Positions 41,161 through 52,330 of a DNA stretch of 64,000 bases are shown here, piece after piece (position 1 is the stretch's first letter; each line of letters starts with the position of its first letter). The position numbers and the translations under genes were made by a program. The notes under the pieces were generated by a model. The model saw only the letters and a program-made list of their open reading frames with translations, ran no database searches and was not told where the DNA came from. This DNA is from Apostichopus japonicus (taxonomy: Eukaryota; Echinodermata; Holothuroidea; Aspidochirotida; Stichopodidae): assembly GCF_037975245.1 (NCBI RefSeq), contig NC_092569.1:31812668-31876667 (forward strand), in the 5' to 3' direction.

Positions 41161-43090
41161 ACATATTGATTTTTAACTAACATTACATGATCATAACATT
41201 ACTAAATTCCTTTAATCTGAACATGTTGACATTTTGTAAACACCAACATGTTGATATTTCATGAACCTCAACTTTTTGATAATTTACTTTTACCTTATGT
41301 GAATTCAACAATAAAGTCGACCATATATAAGAAAGTAATAAAATGGCAAAGATTTAAATGATTTACCTCCTTTTAGTGCACACAACCAATTTACAAATGT
41401 CTTACCTTTGGCGATGTCCTATTTTAGCGAATAAAGAAACTTCCAGTATCTTTCAGGGATAACACAACACTAAATCAAGTCCCTTACGGTCGTGGTCGTA
41501 AAAGAGCGTTTTTAAGCTAGTCCCGTGCGTTCAGCTATGTTCCTATATGTGTGATGTATGTGTGTATTAACAGGTTTAGAATATCTTTGTTCGTTATAGC
41601 ACTGTTCATGGCGCACGTATACACACACATATACCAAACTGTGCTTTTACTTGGTCGAACGGCGGAAGTTGGGATTCCGTTATAGATAGATAGGTAGATA
41701 AATGTTTCATATGAATTCCCCTAATCAGTTCGTCAAAACCTACCTGCAAACGATTTCAAAGAAATTAGGAAGTAAGGGCACCACAATTATAGCATCGACT
41801 CGAGATGATGTCTTGGGTCATGGTTCATGGGTCGTGGGTAATGGGTCGTGGGTGATGGGTCGTGGGTGATGGGTGATGGGTCGTCGGTGATGGGTCGTGG
41901 GTGATGTGTCATGCGAGTTCATCGTTTCTTTGCCGGTTGAAAGGTTGGGCACCAAACGGCACAAGTTGACATACATTTTGTTGACAATTGTATCGATATT
42001 AAAGTGGCGTTAGGACCCAATGGGGAGGGGGAGGGGAGGGGAAGGTGGAGGTCAGTAGGGGATCAAACGTTCAGTCAGGGGATTTCTGACAATCAGTCAT
42101 TGAATAATTTGACCATTCCTCTAGGCCCAGGACGCTCTTTTATTGTGAATTATGCCCAGCTCCCTCACTCCCCCCCCCCCGCCTTCCCCTGCCTATAATT
42201 ACACTTGATCACGTTTGTAACAATGTTATCTAACCTCCTGTAAGATATCACATTGATCTTGTCAGGAAGTATAGCCAGTGCTTGTCAGCAAGCATATAAA
42301 GTGACAATAATAATTAACAAATATACGGCCGGCTACCTCTCATGAGTTAATAAACTATATGATTCTTTATTACATGAGATCCATAATTTACATTTGTTTT
42401 ACTGCGCATGCACGTCATAAAGTGCCGACTCGTAACTATAAGGGTACTTAATCAACTTGTAATTAGAAAAGAATATCAGGGGAACAATTGAGCTATTTAT
42501 AAACGGTTACAGTAAACTTGTATCCACTTAACGCTACCATAATAGTGGAGCTACGATACGCTAGGTTTCACTCTATACTATAAAGTCAGGCGCCAAATGT
42601 TATGTTTTGCATTACGAACGCTATCCACCAATAGTTCTTGTACTCGTTTAAAAAGTTACATCATTTGTAATACGGCGGTATATAAGCAAAAGAATGGGCA
42701 TAGCAACTGCCGCGTGACGTTACATAATACCCCTTTGCCAACATCACCGACCGGCTCTGACTCACCCCCTCCACCCACCCCCCCCCCCACTACCTCAGTC
42801 GACAACATAAAGCTACAAAAGTAGAAAGATAAGGTTACTCAAAGTGTTTATTCCAACTGAGTTATAATTACAAGATATTTCGTACGGAACATTTCCGTTA
42901 TTCTAGTTTGGTCACATCGTATTCTTTAGGATATTTAGACGTACGTCATTTGTTAGTTCTTTCTTCATCTCTTTCAACATTTAAGAGGTTTTATCTTCTT
43001 GTTAATTATACTAAAATAAAATAAAACTATTAGCAAACTGCTTATCCACTAGAGCGCCTGTGTAAGAGAATGTGTAGAAGTAAGTCCGGG
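41161..43090. other. No gene seen; possible distal 5' UTR exon donor
   Basis: On the minus strand GCCAAAG|GTAAGA at about 41406 is a strong donor sequence and might end a non-coding first exon of the kinase, with no further support. A (GGGTCGTGGGTGAT)n tandem repeat lies at 41806-41912. Confidence 0.3.
41806..41912. repeat. GGGTCGTGGGTGAT tandem repeat
   Basis: About seven variants of a GGGTGATGGGTCGT unit. Confidence 0.85.
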
Positions 43091-43186
43091 CCTGACGTTT
43101 CGATCCTAGCAGGGTCTTCTTCAAAGGCTAAATGACAAGTGTCGACTATTCAAAGCTAATAGACAGTATTTATACTGTCTATTAGC
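43091..43186 (-). mobile_element. Retroelement end-like segment with CGAAACGTCAGG motif and 14-bp hairpin
   Basis: On the minus strand a perfect inverted repeat (arms 43155-43168 and 43173-43186, arm GCTAATAGACAGTA, loop of 4 nt) is followed by TTTGAAGAAGACCCTGCTAG and then GATCGAAACGTCAGG. The GAAGA-hairpin-CGAAAC layout resembles ends of Penelope-like and related elements and parallels the motif at 22139-22168. No coding part is present. Confidence 0.4.
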
Positions 43187-46100
43187 GAACCTGTCCCACC
43201 CACATGCATGTCATTTCGGCCAAGTACGTTGTAGTCTACTATATGTGTAACTTCCCAATGATCTCTCGTCCAACATAATAGTACAGTAGTCCGCTACCAA
43301 GAATGGTTCTTCACTGTAGGCTATAATACAAAACAAATGCATGTATGCATGCAAGAATAAACATGCAGGAGCATATAATGATCTTTACCCACATTCACCT
43401 CTGATAAGAAAAACAAACAGGGTTTTGTTGGATTCTCTTGTTTAAACTTGATGTACCGGTAGGTTAATATGGTCAAAGTGAAAGATACGATGTACCTTAC
43501 CGGATACGTGCCACAGAAACAACATAATGTAGGCTATAGGCTACGTATACAGTACATACACATATACATACACACATATATATATATATATGGTACAATA
43601 GTGTGTGTACGTGAATGAGTTCTTTCCCTATACATCCTTGTTAGCTCAACTGCAAACTTTAAGCTGGGCTGCCATCGTCTGCCATTTCGTCAGTTTTCGT
43701 GAGTTCGTCAATTTTCGATTTGGCTGCCATTTTGTCAGTGGTTTGTGTCGGAAGTAAGTTCTCATACATGCGATCATATTTTATAAATTTAAAGGTCATG
43801 TGTGGGCACGAGAGGTCATTTTCTGACAACTTAAAAAATGCTAACTCCTCCTAGAGCGTTATTCTGCTGAAATGTTGTGGAGTTAATGTTTGAATGGTGG
43901 TTAACCAAAGTTGTTGAAGAAAAATATTGTTGTGGTCATGTGAGGGCCCAAAACAGGGCATTCTGTAAAGCTTTTAGCTTATGATGACAGTCAGGGTCGT
44001 CAAAACCAATTGAAAAGTGCGGGGGCGGGGGGGGGGGGGGTTAAATGACTGTAGGCCTACATGGATAAAACTGAAGGAGTGTGCACTGATGGGTTCCAGG
44101 GACGAAGCCCGGAAGATGGGTGGGTGGGGGGGCAGGGGCGGACTCACATCTAGAAATGTGTTTGGTATGTCTGATCCCTAACTTGAAATATATTTTAAGA
44201 AAAGTCACATCTGACATCGATTAAGAAAGACTTATATTTTTAACATCCGGGTGTAACTTATAGGGCCTTTATCATGATTAATCAAATTGAAACTTAAACA
44301 GTCTTAAACTTTGCACTCAAGAATGCTATACAGATGTCCACAACATGCACTCATATAGTATCATAAGCACTATTAATATTCCTACTTACGTCTTAACATA
44401 TAGCTAAATCTTATTACAACACAAATCACGAATAATTTAATGTATTAGGGAACATATCAACTGTATGTATATGTTGTGATTAATATTAAGTTTGAAAAAG
44501 TTTTTGGGCGACAACATGTTCAGAAATGATACAGCGTCAAATGTTTGATTAAATATTTTATCATGTTATTGTGAAAAGCTCAACATGTTAGTTCTGATAA
44601 CATTGTCACAAACTGGCAGATGCACTTCAACGCACATTGCTACATCGTTGGAAATCATTAGACTATCGCCCTCTATCGCCCGCCTCTCCTGTCAAACATC
44701 AAGGCTAAGTTTGAATTGTATGTCTCGAAGGAGGAAATATAAACTGTTTACTCTTGTCGGTGTATATATGATGCCAAAACTGACATCAGATGCGAGGTGG
44801 TTGGGGGTTGAGTGGGGTGGGGTGGGGGTGGGGTGGGGTGGGATGGTGTGGGGATGATCTCCCATTATCCTCACCATCGTCACTCGTGAAGTAAACCGTC
44901 AGTCGGAGGATTGTTTTTAATCAAAATTATTTTATGATTCATGCCCCTAACTATATCAGTCGGGGGAAATTGAAATTGATCTCCTCCCACCACCCGCCCT
45001 CCCCCACTCCCCCATGGCCAGCACACACACGCCCGCTCTTGAAATCCTGTGCAAGTCCCTGAACGTGATTGCTCTAAGCAACGGACCACAAAAAGCAAAA
45101 CAACACTGCTGGCAATTACGCTCCTTTAAAGGCTTCCCCACCCCCCCCCCCCCATTCCCTATTCGTACATCTCTTCTTTTTCATCAAGATTGTCACCAAG
45201 GATAGATTATTTTTGTTTAAGGGAAAAGGAAGTTTTCTTAGTATTTGAAACTGTTCCTGCATATATGATCGGGGTGCCTATAAGCCATCCTGTACCAGTT
45301 TACCAATGTTTAGCTCAATGTCACATATATGGCGTGACAACGGATATAACCTGGCTCATTTTGCCGCTTGGCCTTCTTACACCGGACTTTAGTTTATAAC
45401 ATGATGACGTCACTCTCTCTCTCTCTCGACTCATTCGCATCATATTATATTTACGGTACAATCGCTATTAGGTTTAGCTCATTGATGTTATATCTCAACT
45501 GGCATTCATGTTATCAACATTCATGCATCATATAGCGCATACGTTGTGATCAACATACAGCAGTACGGGACGTTCACCATACCATCCATTATGTTGCTGA
45601 GTTTCATAAATTTTGTCCAAATTTCTCGACTACACTACGTAGCTTAAACGTGTGTGGCAATATACATACTAATAGGTGCAAAGTAGTGAATCTACTCTAC
45701 AACCAACATGTACAGTAATATAATACTTTGTTATGATTAGATCCCCCCCCCCCCCCATTCCTCCTATAAACACATGCCCATGGCAACTCCGCACTGATTC
45801 AGTGAGCGGACTTCTTGTGTTCCTCAGCTTGCTTTGATACATAAGCTTAGTTAAATAGTCCTATATAGGCCTAGGCTACCTATAGACTAAATCATTCCCC
45901 ATTAAAGGGTTACACAAGGTTTAGCAATATATGGAGAAATGCATCGCATTTTCCATACAAAGTGTAAGATTAGGCTAATAGCCATGACAATAGTTGCTTC
46001 AGATGTCAAAAACCCCATATACTCTGCAACAGTCGGTATGTATTGTTGCTCTATACACACACATTAGGATCTAAGCACGTAGTATTGTCTAAGTAACTAT

Positions 46101-46840
46101 ATCGCTGTTAATTACTATGGCACTTCCTTAAAGAGTGGATAACTCTGTCCTGTCTTGGTAGTCTGGTCTAGTGTGTAAGTATAGCATAGCCATCAATACG
46201 TGTGCATACATCACACGCTTATTGTCACATATCGGCTTTCAACTAACGTTAGCCTATAATTAGTGAGTGTAAATACAGCTTACCGATTAAAAAATCTCCT
46301 TACAATGTAAGTCCACTAAATATCCCGCACTTAATCCGTCGGAGATAACAGTTTTCCGAATACAAGAAGGAGGCTTATATGGTTTATCCTTGTACACTCA
46401 GCTTGGCGTGTATTATTCCTTGGTAATGAATGACACAACGAACGCGCCAAGGCGGTTGTGACGTGTTTCTCAATAGAGGAAAAGAAACGCACCAGTGATG
46501 CCGAGCTCACTAAGAAATGTTGACACTAATTTTTAACACAACCGTTTAAAACATCATATCATCTAAGCACATACGACCACACACTGAAAAGTAAATATTA
46601 CCATATATATAAATATATATATATATCTCCTTTTCATGAAAGTTAAGTCTGTTTAAAGTATCTCTTTGGAGATCCGGCTTTAGGAATCACAAATGATTTC
46701 GAGTTGGTTAGCATTATGTTTGATCTCTAGAGCAAGGCAAATACGTCACCAAATCAGAACTAGTATTGTTCGATACAGAATACAAACGCCTACAGGGGAA
46801 TTACGACCTTCCTTGCCGGTTTCGAACCTCTGGACATACA
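43187..46840. other. No gene seen; scattered transposon-end fragments and G-rich tracts
   Basis: A CAGGGTCGTCAAAACC fragment (43992) and a CAGGGGCGGACTCAC fragment (44134) resemble TIR-element ends. A (GGGGT)n tract lies at 44805-44856. A block at 44937-44990 (TATATCAGTCGGGGG) recurs at 59519-59572. The kinase promoter could lie here, but no element identifies it. Confidence 0.4.
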
Positions 46841-46844
46841 ATCA

Positions 46845-47007
46845 GCGTCCATAGTCTAGTGGTTAGGGTGTCCGCATATAAAGGGGGAGGCCCGGGTGCG
46901 AATCCCGGTGGAGGCTGGAAGTTTTTTCACTGTTCTGGATTTTCCTTCTCATGATATATATATATATATATATATAAATGAAAACGTAATAATGAGAAGG
47001 AAAATCC
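46845..47007 (+). mobile_element. tRNA-Glu-like SINE with AT-rich foldback tail
   Basis: The head is tRNA-like: acceptor stem GCGTCCA/TGGAGGC (6 of 7 pairs), A box TAGTCTAGTGG and B box GGGTGCGAATCCC; it resembles tRNA-Glu. A short body ends with GGATTTTCCTTCTCAT (46937-46952). After an (AT)n run the exact inverse complement follows (46992-47007). No anticodon arm typical of a working tRNA is convincing. Confidence 0.7.
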
Positions 47008-47534
47008 ATATATATATATATATACACATATCTTTATACCAAATAAATATTTGCGAGAGATGCGATGCCTTTTTGGTTACGACTTTTGCTCCCACTCGAG
47101 TGCCATTAAATCCAACAAAGTCAATTAAATTTCGTAACGTAAGCTTTCAGGAAATTAAACTGTCACCGTTCAAATCAAATTGTATTTGCCCACTCGCACA
47201 GAAGTGTGAACGTTTAACTATATTTTGCAAACAAAATTATATTGAACTGAATCTGTTCATAAAAAACTCCCATCTCGTCAAAACGTCAACGATTACTCTC
47301 TTTTTCCTTAATACAAACCTAAAACATGTTTTGAGCTGCAGGAATAGTGGTTGGGGGGGGGGGGGGTCTGAGTAAGCAGTGAACTGAGGGGTACAAAGAA
47401 AGTCCAGGGAACTGTTGGTGGCGGTATAAATCGTCCGGAAACAGCGAGTGAGGAATAGTTTGCAGAGTACAGAAAGTGGTATTATGTATATAAGTTACCA
47501 TTGGGCAAGGAAATTCTGCCGTGGGCTACCATGT
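47008..47534. other. No gene seen
   Basis: Begins with an (AT)n run, then AT-rich sequence and a G-run at 47354. Confidence 0.45.
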
Positions 47535-48150
47535 GGTAAGTGAACAATGAACAACTACATGTGAGATTAAGTGTACAAAAGACAACTATTTGTGGTATAT
47601 GTTGGATAAAGTGTACAATGAACAACTATATGTGGGATAAAGTGTACAATGATTAACTATATGTCAGATAAAGTGTGCAAAAGACAATGAACAACTATAT
47701 GTCAGATAAAGTGTACAATGATTAACTATATGTCAGATAAAGTGTACAAAAGACAATGAACAACTATATGTGGGATAAAGTGTACAATGATTAACTACAT
47801 GTCAGATAAAGTGTACAAAAGACAATGAACAACTATATGTGGGATAAAGTGTACAATGATTAACTACATGTCAGATAAAGTGTACAATGATTAACTACAT
47901 GCCAGATAAAGTGTACAATGATTAACTACATGTCAGATAAAGTGTACAAAAGACAGTGAACAACTATATGTCAGAAAAAGTGTACAATGATTAACTATAT
48001 GTCAGATAAAGTGTACAAAAGACAATGAACAACTATATATCAGATAAAGTGTACAATGATTAACTATATGTCAGATAAAGTGTACAAAAGACAATGAACA
48101 ACTATATGTCAGATAAAATGTACAATAGGCAACTATATGTGGGATAAGGT
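47535..48150. repeat. Minisatellite, alternating units of about 30 and 40 bp
   Basis: Units contain AACTATATGTCAGATAAAGT followed by GTACAATGATT or GTACAAAAGACAATGAAC. The two variants alternate, giving a higher-order pattern over about 615 bp. Confidence 0.95.
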
Positions 48151-49364
48151 GTTTGGTATGAAGTAAACGGTAGAAAGTACAGTGCGCATGCGCAGAGGGA
48201 GAGAGGGGGATGGGCTGCAGGCATGCTAAATTATTCGGAGGAAAAGGTTAAGTCTTGCAATTTTTACAGAAGTTAGGGAAGAACTAGACCTCTCCTGCGA
48301 GGGTGTACATTCCCCTCTTCAAACCTACATAAAAAATATAGAGTATTTTTTTTCACACAACCTTGTCGTCTGCTTTTCTGGGTTAGAATACCCTTCCGTT
48401 TGCCAGTATGACAATACAGATTGCACGTTCCTCATAAACTTAACTTCCTCACAAAATTCCCAGCCTTAAAGTAAGACTCAACACATAGGACGACATGACA
48501 GTCTGCTCCAATTGTTGTCCTTTGTGACATTTTAACCACTTTCTAATGCTTGTATACCAAGACATATATATTGAAAGGTGTTGTCGATCGACAATACGTG
48601 TTTGGCGCCGTACTAAGTCTACCGGTCAAAATATCTCATGCGAATTCATTGTAACAATTCGCGCTGGTTTAATGGTGTGAAACAGCATAAACTTTCAGTT
48701 TAAGTTTCGATTTTCTTTTTCTCTCAGTATTTGCAGGTATGTGTGCCCATCGAAACTTAAAGAAATTATATATTTGCAACCAACGACAAGGATAACATGA
48801 CAACACCAAACCTTTCGTCATAAACCTCGAAATCAAACTTCGAAGTATACATTCAAAAAATGGGACCATTTCTTAATATTTATCATTGGATTTCCCTCTG
48901 TTGATAATCGTACTAGGTCAGGTCTTCTTATTTGTATATATTTACCTACATTTTTATTATGAATTGTAGAAACAACAAAAAAAGGCAGTTCGTGAAGCTT
49001 TTTTCTTTCTCCACTTTTCTTTCTTTATCAAATTACTATGCAGCATAAATGTTGCATTTTGTGTCTGATTTGTGACAATCTGACATACTGTATACTTGTT
49101 ATTGTAAAGGAAAGACATCAGAAGGAACAAACAGGAACATTGGAACTAAGGATACACACTTCAAAGGTATGTAAGTCAAACAATAACGCACAACGTTACC
49201 ATGTTTCGATATCGCTTTATATAATTCACTTGAGTCAAGTGGTCATATGAAACTATTTCTAACTTTATATAGACACGGGATTTTAAAGTTTGATACTCGA
49301 TAGTCATTCAAGTAAAAAGGAAACTGTGGAGTGTTATTAATGTTCAGTTTTCAAGTTATTCACC
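48151..49364. other. No gene seen
   Basis: AT-rich with only short open frames lacking domain character. Confidence 0.45.
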
Positions 49365-49462
49365 TTAAAGGGTGTGAAGACTCGCGCAAAAGGAAACGTC
49401 TAATGCCGGTAATTTGACCTAGTTTCGAATGAGGTGTAACAGAAGTGTTAGACACCACCATC
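49365..49462 (+). repeat. Dispersed repeat family R1, copy 2
   Basis: Shares both end blocks with 14380-14450 and carries an extra middle segment (TTTGACCTAGTTTCGAATGA). Confidence 0.7.
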
Positions 49463-49891
49463 TATAAATATCCGTTATGATCCATTACAGACCAATTCTA
49501 TAATGACGTCGCCTTATCTGTAAACATGTAAATAAAATATTGTTGTATAATAGGGAATAATTCAATCTCACGATGTTCTTATGACGTCATCCAAAATAAT
49601 AACGCACATGGATGGCACCAAGTATCTTACGTCATTGGTAAATTTGTATTACTTAGTAACTATGTTATTTGGGGCTATACCGGTAAATAGTCAAGCTTTC
49701 TTCTTCAGGTTTGTTTCACGCTGAGGAGCTAATGGTATATGTGCGCTAGTCTAAGAACCCCAGTCGCTTCTAATGATGATCGATTGGGAATTAAATTATA
49801 GGGCAACTTCTAAAGGAAAATAAGGTGGTACAGAGTTACAATGACTACAACATGGACACTGACATCAGCATCGCCGTGGTATTGACATTTT

Positions 49892-49999
<108 letters not shown>

Positions 50000-50192
50000 G
50001 ACATCCTTCAATGACAAGTTGAAGGCTTCCTGAAGTTGTTTGAATAATACAATAATTTTTGAATAATTGACGTCTGTTAAAGTAGATATGTTGCGGAAGT
50101 GTCTCCAAACTTGGTTTGTTTTGATCACAGTTTGTCTTAAACATAACATGACGTACGTTCTCGCAATATAATAACAACAAATCTTATGTAAG

Positions 50193-50193
<1 letters not shown>

Positions 50194-50258
<65 letters not shown>

Positions 50259-50289
50259 GTGTATATATATATATATATATACATATATA
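50194..50289. repeat. (AT)n array with few interruptions
   Basis: AT run with TTATATATGTGT interruptions, followed by (TTA)n. Confidence 0.95.
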
Positions 50290-51443
50290 TTATTATTATT
50301 ATCATTATTGTTATATTACACTTGAAGGAACAGGTAACCTATAGCTTATCAAGCCTGATCTCAGTCAATTCTGACAATGCACAGACCTTGATAGATGTTC
50401 CTTCCATGCAGCGTCAAGTCAAGCAACCAACATTAATAATGAAAAACGTCAATTTGATGACGAAACCTAATTTTCTCTAAACTTCCGTCAGAAATGGATC
50501 ATTGTTTTTACATTTACCGCATTGAACACGTTGGTTCGTATTCTGCAGAGTAACCATTTTACATTTGTCAACGTTGTCGAAAATTAAGGGGGTTTCTTTT
50601 GGTAGTAGTAGTAGTTTTTAGAGCTAATGTGATAAATAATTAGAATATACAGTTTTAACAGTATTCTGTTCTTCCGAGACGGAGGGGGGGGGGGGGCGCA
50701 TAGATGGTGTCATTGTACATTCTCTGTCATGTTTTTAAAAGCATTCCTAGCAATTTGGAAAAGCGTTTAATACTAATTATATAATATAAATAAACTAGCT
50801 AATTCAGCCAAATCGTTACTGAAAACACAACGAATACTATGGAAAAAAAAAACAATTAAATCCGTGTTACTGCTGTATGATGACGTCATCATTAAAGTTG
50901 AAATTTGCCTATATGTACTAACCATCTAGTAACCGGCGGTTATCCGAATGTGCCTTTACAACATATACCACAAATGTTGAATAAATAATTGGTGCAAAGT
51001 ACAGCATATATCATGCTAGGTTGTGTATTGCACTTGTTAATAATAAGTGACCAACCATCAATGTCTCATCGCTATGAACAATGAATCATGTGCTCACGTA
51101 TACCAGTGTTCTCCTGTGTTCCATAGCGTGTAATTTATGAATAACCAGCCGCGACTGAATAAAATTGAACTGTTTTATGCGGCTACTTGCTTTGTTATCA
51201 AATGACTTGGCGTATTTCTTTCTTTGTTTCTGTGTTTACATCTTAGGTAAATTACTCAAACCTCATGTAACATTCCTAAATTAAGCTTCAGTGTTAGCAA
51301 AACTCAAATAACGTTGCTTCTATAACATTCAAAAGACAAAGATGTTTGCATTCTTTCTGCAAGAAGAACAAGGCAGTCACTACAGATCACGTGGTAACAA
51401 AGTCAACGTACATATTGACAGACATGTCATTCCCTGTACACAC
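50290..51443. other. No gene seen
   Basis: AT-rich, with a G-run near 50685; no coding signal. Confidence 0.45.
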
Positions 51444-52330
51444 AGGAGACACAAACCCAACTATTATCTTAAAGGGGACACAAACCGAACCAACATTCCT
51501 GATCTGTGTGATTATTTGTGATACATATATCAAGAACAACTCCCCCAAAATAGCTCAGAAAAATCTCATATCATTCTGTAAATATCATGGGTTTAATGTC
51601 CCTCCTTACACACACAAGGCTAAACACTGTAGCAACATTCTACATTGAAAATATGAAAGGTAAGTACAAAGAGAGAAGCCATAAGTAGAAGTTATAGATG
51701 CTACTAGCACCGGTTTTTTTACTCTATGACATATTTCTAAATGATAGCTCTCAGCACAATTATTAAACTACGATATCTCCCAAACGGAGCAAGATTTTTC
51801 TTAGCTGTATTGGGGAAGTTTTTTTTCACGAAGACATCTGTCAAATAAACTAAAGATGATGGTTGGGTTTGTGTCCCATTTAAGATGATGGTTGGGTTTG
51901 TGTCCCATTTAAGATGATGGTTGATTCTTGTCCCATTACCAAGATGATTGTTGGGTTCGTGTCCCCTTTTAGATTATGGTTGGGTTCGTGTCCCATTTAC
52001 AAACTGATGGTTGGGTTCGTTTCCCCTTTACAAGATGATTGTTGGGTTCGTGTCCCCTGTACAAGATGATTGTTGGGTTTGCGTCCCCTTTAAGATGATG
52101 GTTGGGTTCGTGTCCCCTTTAAGATGATCGTTGGGTTCGTGTCCCCTTTAAGGTGATCGTTGGGTTCGTGTCCCATTTAAGGTGATTGTTGGGTTTGTGT
52201 CCCATTTAAAAAATGATGGTTGGGTTCGTGTCCCCTTTACAAGATGATTTTTGGGTTCGTGTTCACTTTACAAGATGATTGTGGGTTCGCGTCTCCTATT
52301 AGATTATGGTTGGGTTTGCGTCCCCTTTAA
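51444..52330. mobile_element. Foldback-type element with minisatellite arm
   Basis: At 51852-52330 a 30-bp-class unit (GATGGTTGGGTTCGTGTCCC plus TTTAA) is repeated about 16 times. At 51444-51495 about two units occur in the opposite orientation (GGGGACACAAACC). Inside them, 51537-51567 and 51792-51820 form an imperfect inverted repeat. The arms are therefore inverted and end in tandem units, as in foldback elements such as sea urchin TU. No transposase is present. Confidence 0.6.

Noticed and set aside
46265-46300. First non-coding exon of the kinase ending at a GTAAGC donor near 46281 (minus strand)
   Set aside because: The donor looks acceptable, but it lies over 7 kb upstream with no acceptor, promoter or transcript evidence to link it.
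47535-48150. CRISPR array
   Set aside because: Units are contiguous variants without unique spacers, and the sequence is animal nuclear DNA.
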